Shown here one piece after another: positions 1 to 12,009 of a DNA stretch of 64,000 nucleotides. The position numbers and the translations under genes were made by a program. Below the pieces are notes generated by a model. It did no database searches. It had not been told where the DNA came from and saw nothing but the letters and a program-made list of their open reading frames with translations. Source of the stretch: Silene latifolia (Eukaryota > Streptophyta > Magnoliopsida > Caryophyllales > Caryophyllaceae); contig NC_133534.1 in NCBI RefSeq assembly GCF_048544455.1, positions 225,460,292 through 225,524,291 on the forward strand, in the 5' to 3' direction. The stretch's first letter is position 1, and each line of letters starts with the position of its first letter.

Positions 1-509
1 GTGTAGAACCATTGCTTCGGGATGGTGTTAAGAGATGAAGGAAAGATCCTTAAGAACATCTCGGGTTTGATGCCTTTGATAGACATGTAATTTTTGAAGG
101 CACGGATGTGGTTCAGGGGGTTCTCATGTCCTTTGAACTTAGGGATATCCGTCATGCTAAAGTTGGTTGGTAATTTGGAATTGACGGCTTCATACTTGCG
201 ATTGTTTTCCCTATAAATGTCATCCCCCTTAAGGTACATCAATTGCTCCTCTAGGTATTGGAGTCTCTTCTCGGCTGCGGTTGTCCCTATGATTGGATTC
301 TCATCTTTAGACTCGTCATCGGAGAAACGTAGTACTTCACCTTTAGGGGGAGGCAACCTTCCCTCTACATCAAAGATACGGCCTTCGATAAGTTCAAGGC
401 GGTCATAGGTTTGTTCTTGAGTGATTTGCATTTGGGCTAGCGCGGCTAGGATTCGATCATTACTCTCTTGAATTTGCTGGAGGTTTGTTTCATCACTTGA
501 TCCGGGCAT
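1..509 (-). CDS. Partial gag (retrotransposon capsid-like protein), N-terminal part
   Basis: An open minus-strand frame begins with ATG at 509-507 (peptide start MPGSSDETNLQQ) and stays open to base 1. It matches the gag of the full-length element at 47804 almost residue for residue (for example KYEAVNSKLPTNFSMTDIPK and IKPEMFLRIFPSSL), which is the N-terminal half of a plant retrotransposon gag domain. The product would form the cytoplasmic virus-like particle. The start was chosen because the same ATG opens gag in the second copy. The rest of the gene is outside the window. Confidence 0.8.
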   Translation of the reverse strand, partial: MPGSSDETNLQQIQESNDRILAALAQMQITQEQTYDRLELIEGRIFDVEGRLPPPKGEVLRFSDDESKDENPIIGTTAAEKRLQYLEEQLMYLKGDDIYRENNRKYEAVNSKLPTNFSMTDIPKFKGHENPLNHIRAFKNYMSIKGIKPEMFLRIFPSSLNTIPKQWFY

Positions 510-1285
510 CTTGGAAACTGGATAAGAGATCGGCGACGAATCAAAACACGATCGACCATTCTATCACACTTGCTAAAAGAGGAAAAGTTTTGACTCGTGA
601 AGTGGGTGTGTGCCACTTGTGTTGAGTGAGTTTTGAAGAAAGACAAGGTCTTTGAAAATGTGTGTCCTAGTCAACTGTAGTGTAGTTGTAGGAGTGGACT
701 CGAAGTGAGGTTTGAAATGGTCTTGTGGCCCGAATTTTGACACGACAAACGGACGGAGTTTTGACCGGATTTTGCGCTAATTAAAGGCCTATTTCGAAAT
801 TCTTGTTTGAAAATAAAGATTTTGATTTTTTGAAAATTCGTCATGGTTTGTTTAGAAATGGTGATCACGCAAGGTTTACACATATTTATACAAGCATTAT
901 AACGGGATGCTGAGTGCATTTAAAAGGGTTTTGGTTTAAAGGGTGGGTTGCCATACCGAACCATCAAACCCGAAGTCTGTGGAGAGGCTCGTGCCAAACA
1001 AGAGTAAGGCCGATTCCTAGTCCATTTCCTCAAGTAGTGAAGGCCCTTGATACAAACAAGAGTAAGCATCATGGTATGGATGACGTCAATCGCTATCCAT
1101 CCTTAGGCCCAAATAAGAATTAGGACCGTTTAGACGGGACGATTGGTCGAATGGGTTGGGTTGGGCCTAGGAAGGCCGAATTAAACGGTCTAGGAAGACC
1201 GAGTTATGAAAACCGACAATTGTCTTGTACAAATTATTCCCTAACCTTGTTCAAGTTTCACCCTTGGCTACACGTAAGTGTATTA

Positions 1286-1303
1286 TCCCCAGTGGAGTCG
1301 CCA
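1286..1303 (-). other. Primer-binding site of the left Tat element
   Basis: On the minus strand the LTR end is followed after GTT by TGGCGACTCCACTGGGGA. Its complement ends in CCA, as a tRNA 3' end must. The full-length copy has the same site at 47008 with two substitutions. I have not assigned the tRNA. Confidence 0.7.
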
Positions 1304-1306
1304 AAC

Positions 1307-3717
1307 TGTGGACAGCGGGCCGCCCACGGGGGCGCTTGGTGAGAAGCGAAACAAGCGTTTGCATTTTGTATGGAGTCGCCACCAATTTTTATGGGAAATT
1401 GGAACCGTTCGAATACCCCGTGTCATGTCAAGACACAAAGTAGTGACATGAACACTAAGCAATCGTTACCCTTAGCATTCTATGTCTAGAATGACTCTCG
1501 TGGATGCCAATGAACACGGTGCTCACGAGATCCTGGAGTAAGGGGTGAGGGTACGTATTAGGAAGCTCTTTTGATCGAACACCTAATCCCGCCCGCCTCG
1601 ATAGCGGCCTCTACTAATGATTAGGGAAGTTATTCGTACTCGATATATCGTCGGCTATATGCATGCAATGCAACATCCAAGTTTTAATCCTAGCATGTGA
1701 GAATTAGACTAAGTCGGTGAACAAGTAGCTTATCATGTAATTAGGTCGAAGTTGGATTTAATGCTCATTTACATGTGAAAGCATACAAGAAATAAATAAA
1801 AGAAAATTACAATAATGAAAATTACAATGATTACAACGGATTAGGCGATTTATGTCGAAAATACCTTTAAAACGGATATTTTGAGAAAAAGAAATAAAAG
1901 AATAAAAGGGATAAAATTAATGAACAGGAATTAGCGATATTACGGATATTAGTTAATTAATATGTAAACTAATTAAACTACGTCAAGGCAGAAAAGGAGT
2001 TCGGAGGCGTAACTCATCTCGAACAGCGCAGAGATCGCGCCCCTGGAAGAGGCGCGGCGATTCTTTGTCGCGTCATTCTCAAGGGTGAATTTCGGGCCGT
2101 GAAGCCGAATCGCAAATCGTTAATGTCAATTGATGATTTTAATGGTTGATTGATAAAATTTACTCGGATGAAAGTGATTAGCATGTTAATTACATGTGAA
2201 TGATGGTCATAAAAGCGATAAACATGAATGAGACGGAATTAAACGAATTAATTACATGAGATTAATTAATGATGAAAGATCGAATGATTAATTAGTGACA
2301 TCGGTGAATGAAACAAACTAAACATGATAAATTAATGACAAATTAACGACTTAACATGTGAATGAACAGATGAAAACTATATCAATGACGAATCCCAGAA
2401 ACTCAATATGAACAAATTGAACCTCTAAAATCCGGGTTTGAATTTAATGACGAAAACCCGTAAATATGGATTATTTAGGATTTAAGTCGGATTTGTGATG
2501 ATTAAAACAAGTTAATGATGATGATTAATACGATACAATATACATGTGAATTATCAATGGCGATTATATCAAAGAATTAACGGACGAACAAATAACAAAA
2601 CGAATTACAGAGGACGAGGAAGAAGAAAAGAAGCAGAATCTGCGCGAGCCTCACGAAGAGGCGCAGCAGAATCGCGCTCCTTCAAGAGGCGCAGCAGTTG
2701 CTGCGTCTTTTCTCGACGTCTGTCTACTGGAAATCCGCAAAAACAGATTTTAACAAAGGGTTTTAGAAATCGATTTTAACGGTATTTTCGACATAAACCT
2801 TACAATGATGATACGATAAATAAAATACAATAAATAAAGAGAATTATACACCCTCAGACTTACATGTTGACGGAACGAGATGAACTAAGATATCGACTAG
2901 TGAATGCTCGACGCGAATGCAAAGAGAGTGCCCTCGTAAGAGGAAAACGATTGATTAATTAAGTTGATTAAGTGTAGTTGGTCAAATTGGTCGGTCATGC
3001 AACGGAGAGGCTGGTACCCGGAAAGATTCGAGCTTACGTGGTCGGAAGTCCAAGCACGTAGGCGCCAATTAGTAAGAACAAAGTCTAGAATGCAAAGGGA
3101 GAAGAGAAGGGCGGACACTCGCGTGAGAAATATGAGGAACGAAAGCTCCTATTTATACTAATCACGTGAAGGAATAGGGTTTCGGAGACTCTTTGGAAGT
3201 AAATCTCGGAAAGATATGAAAAAGATACGTAAATCATGCAAAGAAGGGCCTGGGAAGAGGCGCAGCAGCCACTGCGTCTCTTGGAAGAGGCGCAAAGACT
3301 GCTGCGTCCATTCCCGTGAGGTTTCCTCCTCCGTTGAAGAAAGATTTCGCGTTTGAGTTATGGTAGGACGGAAATAATTCGATTATCTTATGAATATTAC
3401 GGGATATTATTTGCCAAAAGATAAAATTTATGAAATATGGAATAGAAATATCCGGAACATTCCAGAATATTCTGACTCGGGATTTAACGGTTATCGAGTA
3501 AAAATGGGAGACGGTTTTTGACCCGGACCGAATGTACTCTAATTATCGCCAAAACGACCGTATCGGACGTAGATGACAACTAAGAGGTCGACATTTAATA
3601 TTTGAGCAATCACTTGACGATAATCTTATGAACTGTCACAAATCGTTCCGCGTATCAAACATGCGGCCCAATCATCACCGGGTGGTTTGCGAGGGGTGCA
3701 GAAACGAGGTGTCTACA
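1307..3717 (-). repeat. 5' LTR of the left Tat element (2411 bp)
   Basis: The LTR begins TGTAGACACCTCG (complement of 3717 downwards) and ends TGTCCACA at 1307. A TATA box (TATAAATA on the minus strand) lies at 3157-3150, just downstream of a CACGTG core. Three GC-rich dyad modules rich in GAGGCGCAGC occur at about 2005-2080, 2625-2725 and 3240-3325. They correspond in position to three modules in each LTR of the full-length element. Short ORFs inside this LTR are not genes. Confidence 0.88.
3150..3157 (-). promoter_or_regulatory. LTR TATA box
   Basis: TATAAATA on the minus strand in the context GTGATTAGTATAAATAGGAG, preceded by a G-box-like CACGTG. The same context occurs in the other two LTRs of the family. 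Confidence 0.6.
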
Positions 3718-4326
3718 ATCATCATTCGAGCATGGTCATGCATTTCAGTTACAACTCCTCGAGTGGCCCTGAGAAATAACTATACCTGATAAGGGTTGGA
3801 TATTTTCCTCAACTCGAATCCTGCAGATGTAAGCACGTATGAAATGACCCAGAAAAAATCTACTTAGCCTCCGATTCAGGCGAGATCGTGAGAAAGAAAC
3901 CAAAGTCACCCAAAAGCGCCTTAATCTCAAGAGACAGTCGATAGTCAAAAGAATCGACTCTAGGAACACAATGGATGTCCTATCCACGACCTGGCACCGA
4001 ATGTTTTTAAACATTTAGGACTCCATTACGTTGTCACAAAAATTTGTCCTACGAGGTATCGTTATAATCTCGCATTTGTGATCGATCAGTCAACAGTTTG
4101 ACTTATGGCTCGTTGAACCCGCCATCAATCGATCGCACAATATAATAGCCGAGTTATCGCTCTTGTAGGCGATTACGGACCAAAACAAAATATAATGTAA
4201 TTCAGTTCACTTTGTGGCGTTCAAAGTTGTCGAGACAATCCACATGAAAAACAAAATATTATAATAAAACGATGAAGTTATAAATAGTATATGAAAAAGA
4301 TAATGTATCAAATTCATAATCAACTA

Positions 4327-4656
4327 CTACAACTCAGGAACACGTTTAATTCCCATGGAAATAACGTGCCCTTCATGCTTATCAAAATTCAACGGTTTAG
4401 TGAGAGGGTCCGCGATGTTATCATCCGTCCCAATCTTGTCAATCACTTTCTCTTCTTGCTCCACGTAATCACGGACCAGGTGAGCTTTCCGATGTATATG
4501 TCTAGATTTGTTGCTAGACTTTGGCTCCTTAGCCTGTAAGATGGCACCTCTATTGTCACAATAGATGGTGATCGGTTCATTCGAACTAGGAACTATCGTA
4601 AGTCCTTGTAAGAATTGACGCATCCATATCGCTTCCTTAGTGCTTCCGAGCGGCAT
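4327..4656 (-). pseudogene. Copia RNase H domain (fragment)
   Basis: A frame of 109 residues contains the C-terminal copia RNase H signature: STKEAIWMRQFLQGL, then YCDNRGAI with the catalytic Asp, then KSRHIHRKAHLVRDYV, and the end TDDNIADPLTKPL. It is separated by stops and frame changes from the RT frame at 4813-5400. In an active element this domain degrades the RNA strand of the RNA-DNA hybrid during reverse transcription. Confidence 0.85.
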
Positions 4657-4812
4657 AGTACTCGGATTCAGTGGTAGAATCGCTACAACACACTGTTTGG
4701 AACTCTTTCGGTGACCGCAAGCACCATTAAGAGTGAAGACGAACCGTGACCGAGATTTTGAATCATCTCGATCCGTTTGGAACCTAGCATCCGCAGAATC
4801 GATTGCGATAGC

Positions 4813-5694
4813 TTAAGATCGCCTCCATAAGTCAATACCTATCCTTAGTCCTCCGTAGGTACTTAAGGATATTTTTAACAGCCTATCCAAAGTGTGTTTC
4901 ACCTGGATTTTTTGGTACCGACTCGTCATACTCAATGCATATGCCACGTCTGGACGTGTGCATATCATGGCATACATGATTGATCCTATTGCAGATGCAT
5001 AAGGAACACGACTCATGCGCTCAATCCCTTCAGGCGTCGTGGGTGACTGAGACTTGCTCAACTGCATCCCAGACGTCATTGGAAGGTTCCCCTTCTTGGA
5101 GTTGGTCATGCTGAACTTCTCAAGAATCTTATCCAAATAAGACTCCTGACTAAGTGATAACGTCCGTCGTGATCTATCTCGGTAGATACGGATTCCCAAA
5201 ATGCGTTGTGCCTCACCCAGATCTTTCATCTGGAAATGGTTCTTCAACCATTCTTTAACCGAAGATAGGAGAGGAATGTCATTCCCAATCAGGAGTATGT
5301 CATCGACATACAATATCAAGAATACAATCTTGCTCCCACTCGACTTGATATATATGCATGGTTCTTCGACTGATCGAGTGAAACCATACTCTTTTATCAC
5401 CTGGTCGAAACGATGATTCTAACTCCGAGAAGCTTGCTTAAGTCCATAAATGGAACGCTTAAGCTTGCATACTTTCTTAGGATGTTCAAGATCTATGAAA
5501 CCTTTGAGTTGCACCATGTATAACTCTTCCTCCAAATAACCGTTTAAGAAGGCGGTGTTCACATCCATTTGCCAAATTTCATAATCATGAAAAGCGGCAA
5601 TCGCTAAGATTATCCGAATGGAACGTAGCATGACTACAGGTGCAAAAATCTCATCATAATGCAATCCGTGCACTTGAGTGAAACCTTTTGCCAC
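4813..5694 (-). pseudogene. Copia reverse transcriptase (two broken frames)
   Basis: The upstream piece (5694-5419) has MAKGFTQVHGLHYDEIFAPV, WQMDVNTAFLNG and LKRSIYGLKQASR. The downstream piece (5400-4813) holds the catalytic YVDDILLIGND and the connection region (GSIMYAMICTRPDVAYALS). These are Ty1/copia RT landmarks in the right order. A stop or frame change near 5401-5418 separates the pieces. The reaction would be RNA-templated DNA synthesis in the virus-like particle. Confidence 0.88.
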
Positions 5695-5704
5695 TAGTCG
5701 TGCC

Positions 5705-7041
5705 TTATAGGTATCTGGTTGCGCGTCTACAGAACGCTTTATTGTAAAGCCATTTGCACTGTAGAGGTTTTACCTTATTAGGTAAATCAACTAGATCCCA
5801 TACGTCATTCTCATACATGGAGTCCATCTCGGATTGCATGGCTTCGAGCCATAGCTTTGAGTCGGAACAGGCCATAGCACCTTTATAGGTAGCGGATTCA
5901 TTACTCTCTAGGAGTAAAACGTCATTCTCCTCGACCATACCAATGTATCTGTCCGGAGGATGAGAGACTCTACCCGACCTTCTAGGTTCTCTCAGAATGT
6001 TAATCAGTATCATCGTTGGAGGAACAACTTCCTCCATCTGTTCCTCGGTTGTTGGTTCTGGAATCTCCGACAACTAGAAGGTTCTATTACTTGTCGTGTT
6101 CTCGAGGAATTCTTTCTCTAAGAACGTCGCACTAGCCGCAACAAAAACTCGATGTTCGGTAGGCGAATAGAAGTAATGACCAAATGTTCCTTTTGGATAA
6201 CCTATAAAGTATGTCTTGACCGATCGCGGGCCGAGCTTATCCTCGTGTCTCCACTTGACATAAGCCTCGCAGCCCCAAACCTGAATAAAGGACAAGTTAG
6301 GGACCGTTCCCTTCCACATTTCATATGGAGTCTTGTCGATGACTTTAGTCGGACTTGGTTAAGTATAAGAGCAAAGCGGTGACAAAGAGCAAAACCCCAT
6401 AATGAATCGGCACTACCGTGTGACTCATCATGGATCGAACCATATCAAGTAAGGTTCGATTTCTCCGTTCGGACACACCATTTAATTGAGGTGTTCCAGG
6501 TGGAGTTAACTGTAGAACGATTCCACAGTTTTTAAGGTGTTGATCAAACTCATTTGAAAGATATTCGACACCCCGATCTGAACGGAGTGCTTTAACCTTT
6601 CTACCCAGTTGGTTTTCAACCCTGTTCTGGTATTCCTTGAATTTCTCAAAGGACTCACTTTTATGCTTCATTAAGTAGACATATCCGTATCTACTCAAAT
6701 CGTCCGTGAAAGTGATAAAATATCTATAGCCATCTCTAGAGGTAATTGACATAGGTCCACAAACATCAGTATGTATGAGTCCTAATAGGTCACTAGCGCG
6801 CATTCCAACACCTTTGAAGGAAATTCGAGTCATTTTGCCAGTGAGACATGATTCACACGTGCCATATGTAGAAAATTCGAATGCGGGAATAGTCCCATTA
6901 TCGACGAGTTTCTTTACGCGTTTCTCATTTATGTGTCTCATTCGACAATGTCATAGATAGGTTTGATCTTTGTCACCAACCTTAATTTCTTATTATTCAT
7001 GTGTAATACTTCTGTGGTTTGATCTAAGATGTAAATTCCAT
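5705..7041 (-). pseudogene. Copia integrase and spacer (three broken frames)
   Basis: The frame at 6941-6345 begins in the GAG-pre-integrase region (CESCLTGKMTRISFKG). It runs through the integrase core: DVCGPMSITSRDGYRYF, FTDDLSRYGYVYLMK, ALRSDRGVEYLSNEF and GVSERRNRTLLDMVR, so the D, D and E residues are all present. The piece at 6319-6074 carries the C-terminal conserved VWGCEAYVKWR. The piece at 6073-5705 carries the linker before RT (SGRVSHPPDRYIG, WLEAMQSEMDSMYEN). The pieces are in different frames, so no full integrase can be made. Confidence 0.87.
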
Positions 7042-8334
7042 TCATGGAAACCGCTTGCCATAAATCATTTCATTGAAAGAGAAAATACAGCTATTATCCT
7101 TTATTAAAAATGAAAATCCGTCTTTATCAAGTACGGAAACTGAAATAATGTTCTTAGACAAACTGGGTACATAGTAATAGTTATTTAAAAATAACTCAAA
7201 ACCACTAGGGAGTTGGATTACATATGTTCCCTTCGAGACAGCAGCAACTCTAGTTCCATTCCCGACTCGCAGGTCCACATCACCCTTTCCGAGAGGTGTG
7301 ATGTTTCTTAGACCCTGCAAATGATTACACAGATGAGAACCACAACCAGTATCAAGTACCCAAGTTCCGAAACTTGCATGGTTAATCTCAATCATATGAA
7401 TATAAGATGACATACCAACAGGAATGACGCGGCCTGCTTTGATGTCCTCACGGTACACGGGACAGTTCCTCCTCCAATGTCCAGTCTTGTGACAATGGTG
7501 GCACTCAATGTCACCGCCCTTCCTCTTTGCCTTGCCCTGTGAGCCACTAGTCTCACCGAGCCCACTCTTACCATTTCCTGGCTTCTTGAATTTTGGCTTA
7601 CCTACAGCTAGGTCGCCTGGAACTTTGCCCTTACCTTTACCCTTGTTGGAAATCGTGAGAAAATCCTGCTTCATGCTCCCACTCAATTTCATATCCTTCT
7701 CGATCTGTACGAGAAGGGAGTGTAGCTCATGAGGACTCTTTTTCAAGTCATTCATGTAGTAGTTCGCCCTGAAAAGGGCAAAACCATCGTGAAGAGAATG
7801 AAGCATTCGGTCAATGACAATGCTCTCACTGATTTTGCAATAAAGTGCCTCCTACTTCTCGACATTCTCAATCATGTTAAGAATGTGTGGGCTAACCGGT
7901 TGGCCCTTTTGGAGTTTCGCATCAAAGAAGCGACGGGTATGCTCATAAGTAACGATCCTCAGTGCTTTTGAGAACTCGTTAGTGAGCGTGGTGAAAATAT
8001 TGTTCGCACCTTGGGCAATGAAGCGTCTCTGCAAATTGGTTTCCATTGCAAAGATGAGTACGTTCTTTATCGCACCCGCTTCCATAACGAAATCACTATA
8101 AGCAATTGACTCGTTAACTCCCGCATTGGGGGCTGGTTTGACTGGTATTGGCTCAGTTAAGTACTTGAGCTTACCGTCAGCAATGGCAGCATTCCGTAGT
8201 GCTGCCTCCCAGTCCGCAAAGTTGGACCCATCATTCTTGATCGCGTGTCCGATTCATGTTGTCCATAAAAACTTTCACCAGGACTCGCGTCCAAGTGTGG
8301 CACTAGGCATTGGGATTTCGTTATTTCCAGCCAT
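7042..8334 (-). pseudogene. Copia gag and aspartic protease (broken)
   Basis: The likely gag start is the ATG at 8334 (MAGNNEIPMPSATLGRESW), which hits a stop within 20 codons. A second gag piece is 8085-7852. The frame 7806-7042 carries the zinc knuckle CHHCHKTGHWRRNC (CX2CX4HX4C), then the protease motif WVLDTGCGSHLCN with its catalytic DTG, and the start of the pre-integrase region. Gag would package RNA and the protease would mature the polyprotein. Confidence 0.85.
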
Positions 8335-10350
8335 TTGTTGTAACAGTAATATAAACGTGTTCTACACTGCGAAAAGAAGAATAAATAATAAGCATTTGCA
8401 TCGATTTTAATTTAAGTCTAATGAACTAGTGTCATAACGCGAAGACTCAAAACATTTATACAATTGACCTTCCTCAATAATATATAAATGATCCCAAGAC
8501 TCAATTATCTGTAAATTGATAAGCCAACCTTTTGGCTAATTCTACTGTTAGAATTCTTGGTCGATAAATTTCTGTAAATTCCATCTTTAGTCCATCATAA
8601 TCACGAGAAACTCTTCGGACTATAATGTTGAGATAAACTAAGTCAACACAAACTACTTACCCAACGTAGAAGGGGTCATATTATGCCTACCGACGAAGAA
8701 GGGATTCATAGTTGTTTGCTCTTATAAAGACTAATCTCAATTTCCGTTTTAGAGGAAGATCCCATCAACTTTATTTTAATTCATTTTAAGTGAACTAATA
8801 TCTAGCATGCGTGAATGAATAAACTAAGGTGATGGCTTAATAAACATGTGACATCTGTATGTCTATGAAAACTAACATACAACCTATATGTGTCAATTTT
8901 CATGCATTTTAGTAGTAGGTGGTTTGGTTTTAGGCGGAATATGATGCATAAACTATCATGTGAATGAAAAGCAATAGGAATAAAAAACGTAAAAACAATA
9001 AAAAAGTCCTAGTGTGGCCTATCCTATCAAAATGAACATTAAATACAAATTTGGAATCCATCCTTGGACCCGAGAAACTTGTCTCGATGTTCCATCTTGA
9101 TCCATGTAGCGGGAGTGAGCTCCAATCTCCATCTTTAGTCTTCTTTGAAAAATACAATAAATAAATTTACATAATAAACCTATTTATTACATTCTAATTT
9201 CAAAACCCAAAAACTAAAGAAAAATAAAGGAGATTCGAGATCTCATAGTTAAATAAAAATTATGTTTCCTTCATTACGAAAACATAATTAACTAAGGCCA
9301 CACTAAGTATTACAAATTACAACCGATTGCAAAAATACGTAAATAGATTCATTCAACGATTCATTCAACAAAAGAAAAGCATCAACTAAAAAAATAAATA
9401 TGCAAGACATACTTATTTAATTATGTTGATTAATTTTATCCAAACCACCTATTTAATTGATCAAATTAAGTGACAATTCCTCAATTAATCACAATAATTT
9501 TAATCTTAATTCATATTAAACTTGTAATATGAATTTAATCCATCAATATTGTAAACTGCTTTAAAATAATTAGGTATCTAAGAATTATGAACAGCTTCAC
9601 AATTATTTATCATACATTGCAAATTTAATGTATAATCATTCTAGGCCAAAACAAAACAAAACAAAAACGAAAACAACCCTTTTTTTTTTATTGGTCTCGG
9701 CATTCCCAAAAAAAAAAACAGAAAAAAAAAAATTTATAAAAAAAACTCCCGGCATAATTAAAACAGCCCGGTTTTTTTTTCTTTCACGGTTTTTCTGTAA
9801 AAACCGAAACAAACAAAAAATTTTTTTTTTTTTTTTTATAATCTGCCCACTGTGAACAGTAACCGAAACAGAAAAAAAAAAAAAATTCACGGCTCAAATT
9901 AAAACAAGAACCCTAATGCCTCCCTTTTTTTCTTTTGCGGCAAAAATGCCCTAAAACAAAAATTCGATGTAGAAAATCGTTTATGGTTGCTATTTAGAAC
10001 ATGATTAGCATATGAATTAATAAAACATGATTAACTGTATATGCCAAAAAACTATATAGCAAAAACAATTTTTATATCATCAACATGACGATTCTATTTG
10101 CATTTTAACTTAATCTTCATTAAATCAAAATCTACCAATTCTTCATATGATAATTTTAACTGATTAAAACAACAATATGAAAAATAAAATTGGAAATAAA
10201 TCATCAAACAAAAGAAAAAAAACGAAAAACAGACGAGAAAAAAAAACACCTCTCGGCAAAAAAAAAATTCAGCCGAAATCCTTTTTTTTTTTCAAAATTC
10301 CTTTTATTGTTTACATACAATTTTTATGAAAATCATCAAAATAAAATTCG
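8335..10350 (-). other. Copia leader between primer site and gag; A/T homopolymer-rich
   Basis: About 2 kb without a coding frame. It is AT-rich, with dense A and T runs at 9640-9900 and 10190-10290. Apparent ORFs there encode only Lys/Phe-rich low-complexity peptides on both strands. The stretch is bounded by the primer site on one side and gag on the other, so I assign it to the element's untranslated leader. It is long for a copia element, so later insertions inside it are possible. Confidence 0.5.
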
Positions 10351-10370
10351 TGGTCCTGGCTCTGATACCA
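10351..10370 (-). other. Copia primer-binding site (initiator Met tRNA type)
   Basis: Minus-strand TGGTATCAGAGCCAGGACCA begins two bases after the LTR end. TGGTATCAGAGC is the classic plant copia site complementary to the 3' end of initiator methionine tRNA. Confidence 0.85.
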
Positions 10371-10372
10371 CT

Positions 10373-11395
10373 TGTGGGATTTATCTGTATGCATCCCTTT
10401 AAATTTAAGGACTATAACGAATATATCATGATGAATGCTAGTCATAAAATTAAATTACATAAACAAAAAGGTAAAGAGATGAAGAATCAACCTTCGGTCT
10501 TAGCAAATTCGGCCTAAGAACAATATCACAATGATATTCGTCTATTAGTTGCACCCAAGACGATATGAGAAATGCCCTTAACTTGTTGCTAGAAACGATC
10601 CCCAAATTTCAGTAAATAAATTAGGGTTTTTGTTTTTGTGTTTTTAGATGAGAGGCAAGAATGGGAAAAAGAATTAGGTTAGAAAATTCTCCCTTCTACT
10701 CTTATTATAACCGAAAAAGAGTAGAATAAGGGGAGTTTTTTCATCTCCTAAAACTCGGCCCAAATCTCAAAATTAAGAGAGTTAAATTCTCTTTTTTTCG
10801 GTTTCATTTCCTACCCAAAAATAAGGAGATTAAATCTTCTTATTTTGGTAGTATACAAAATGTATAAAATGTATTATTTATAAATTGTCATTTAGTGAGT
10901 ATCGATCCCATAACCTCTTGGTTTGAGTACCCTTACTATTACCACTATGACACATTCATCTTGTTGATTAAATATAACCGATTACATTTAATTACGAATT
11001 AACATATTAATTCGTCCAAGCTTACATCATATACATTAATTAAATATAACTTATTATATTCAATTTACGAATTGTGATTAATTGTCTCAACTAATATTAT
11101 TTAATTGGCATTAAATAATCGTCTCATCAACACATTGACTAACTGTTTAGTCATATAAGGCATCAATGTGATTACATTTCCATAACCACATCTCTCAAAC
11201 ACATCCTATAGGTGTGACCTTTAGGGACCAGTTGATCACCGCCATATGTATGATAATAACGTCAAACTTTCTAGCAAGTCAACCGTTATTAGGTAATCGT
11301 TAATCAACTGATAAAATACGAAGTATACCCTTGTGAACCTGTAAGAGATTTACAAATGTTATCACACTAATTTGTGGAGGACACAAGTTCTAACA
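10373..11395 (-). repeat. 5' LTR of the copia element (1023 bp)
   Basis: On the minus strand it starts TGTTAGAACTTGTGTCC (11395) and ends AAATCCCACA (10373), a proper TG...CA pair followed at once by the primer site. The flank outside 11395 is AGGCT. The partner LTR is not in the window, so the element cannot be dated from here. Confidence 0.78.
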
Positions 11396-12009
11396 AGGCT
11401 AGTAGATAATGTAATGTTTGATAGGTTACTTAACCTAATTTTATTGATTTGATGTGTTTTGGTGGGAAATTCAAAAGCTCATTTTCCCACTCTTTTTGTA
11501 AAATATCTACTTTCACTCACATTTCCCTCTCGTTATTAGCAAAACCATGAAGAGGATTGTTTTGGTGGGAAGATTTAGCCATGACCCCACATCTTAAAAA
11601 ATCTGCTTTATTTGATAATTATACACACAAGTTGCATCTAATCTCATTGTCTTGGTTGTTGTACCAAATGGAAATGGGTAGATAATTGTAGAATGGAGGA
11701 AGTATTTTTTTTTTCTTGAATTTTTTTTTGTGAAAGATGTCATGAAAATAAGTGTAAATGTTTTACTTTTATAATCTAATAATTTTTATTCTCCAACTTA
11801 TTTTCCAAACTTTGACCTGCCAAAAGTGAATGGGATGAAAATAGATTTGTGGAGGGAGTACTATTTTAAGCAATAGAATTTGCAAATCCACATAATTTTA
11901 TCGGGCTTATTTGCTAATATTTATTGGGCTGGGGTGAATAGTGAATTGAATTAAGCAAGCTAACTGTATAAAGGAGCAAAGAGTCAAATATACTTTCTCG
12001 ATCCCGCTT
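11396..12009. other. AT-rich intergenic DNA, no gene seen
   Basis: No coding frame is supported. Degenerate inverted-repeat-element ends of the GGAGGGAGTA type appear near 11692 and 11852, but I could not pair them into an element. Confidence 0.4.

Larger units (their letters stand above)
1..3717 (-). mobile_element. 5' portion of a Tat-type Ty3/gypsy LTR retrotransposon, cut by the window edge
   Basis: Reading on the minus strand, an LTR (3717 down to 1307) is followed by a primer-binding site, a leader of about 0.8 kb and the start of gag, which runs off the left edge at base 1. The LTR begins TGTAGACACC, ends TGTCCACA and has the same length as the LTRs of the full-length element at 44594-63841, so both copies belong to one family. 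The LTR edge at 3717 abuts ATCAT (3718-3722), the presumed 5 bp target duplication; its partner lies outside the window. The insertion falls in the 3' untranslated part of the copia element to its right. Confidence 0.9.
3718..11395 (-). mobile_element. Decayed Ty1/copia retrotransposon (5' LTR to 3' UTR)
   Basis: Minus-strand order is LTR (11395-10373), primer site (10370-10351), a leader of about 2 kb, gag, protease, integrase, RT and RNase H. The gag-protease-integrase-RT-RNase H order is diagnostic of Ty1/copia. The polyprotein is broken into at least six frames, so the copy is dead. No 3' LTR is seen. The roughly 590 bp between RNase H and 3717 (3718-4326) reads as 3' untranslated sequence, and the Tat element inserted there. 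The missing LTR presumably lies beyond the left edge, which I cannot check. Confidence 0.88.

Noticed and set aside
3745..4014. An 89-codon minus-strand ORF downstream of copia RNase H
   Set aside because: No domain, lies in the element's 3' untranslated region, Arg/Leu/Phe-rich.
9628..9890. ORFs on both strands in the copia leader
   Set aside because: The peptides are Lys- or Phe-rich low complexity produced by A/T homopolymers, and both strands are open over the same bases. No domain.
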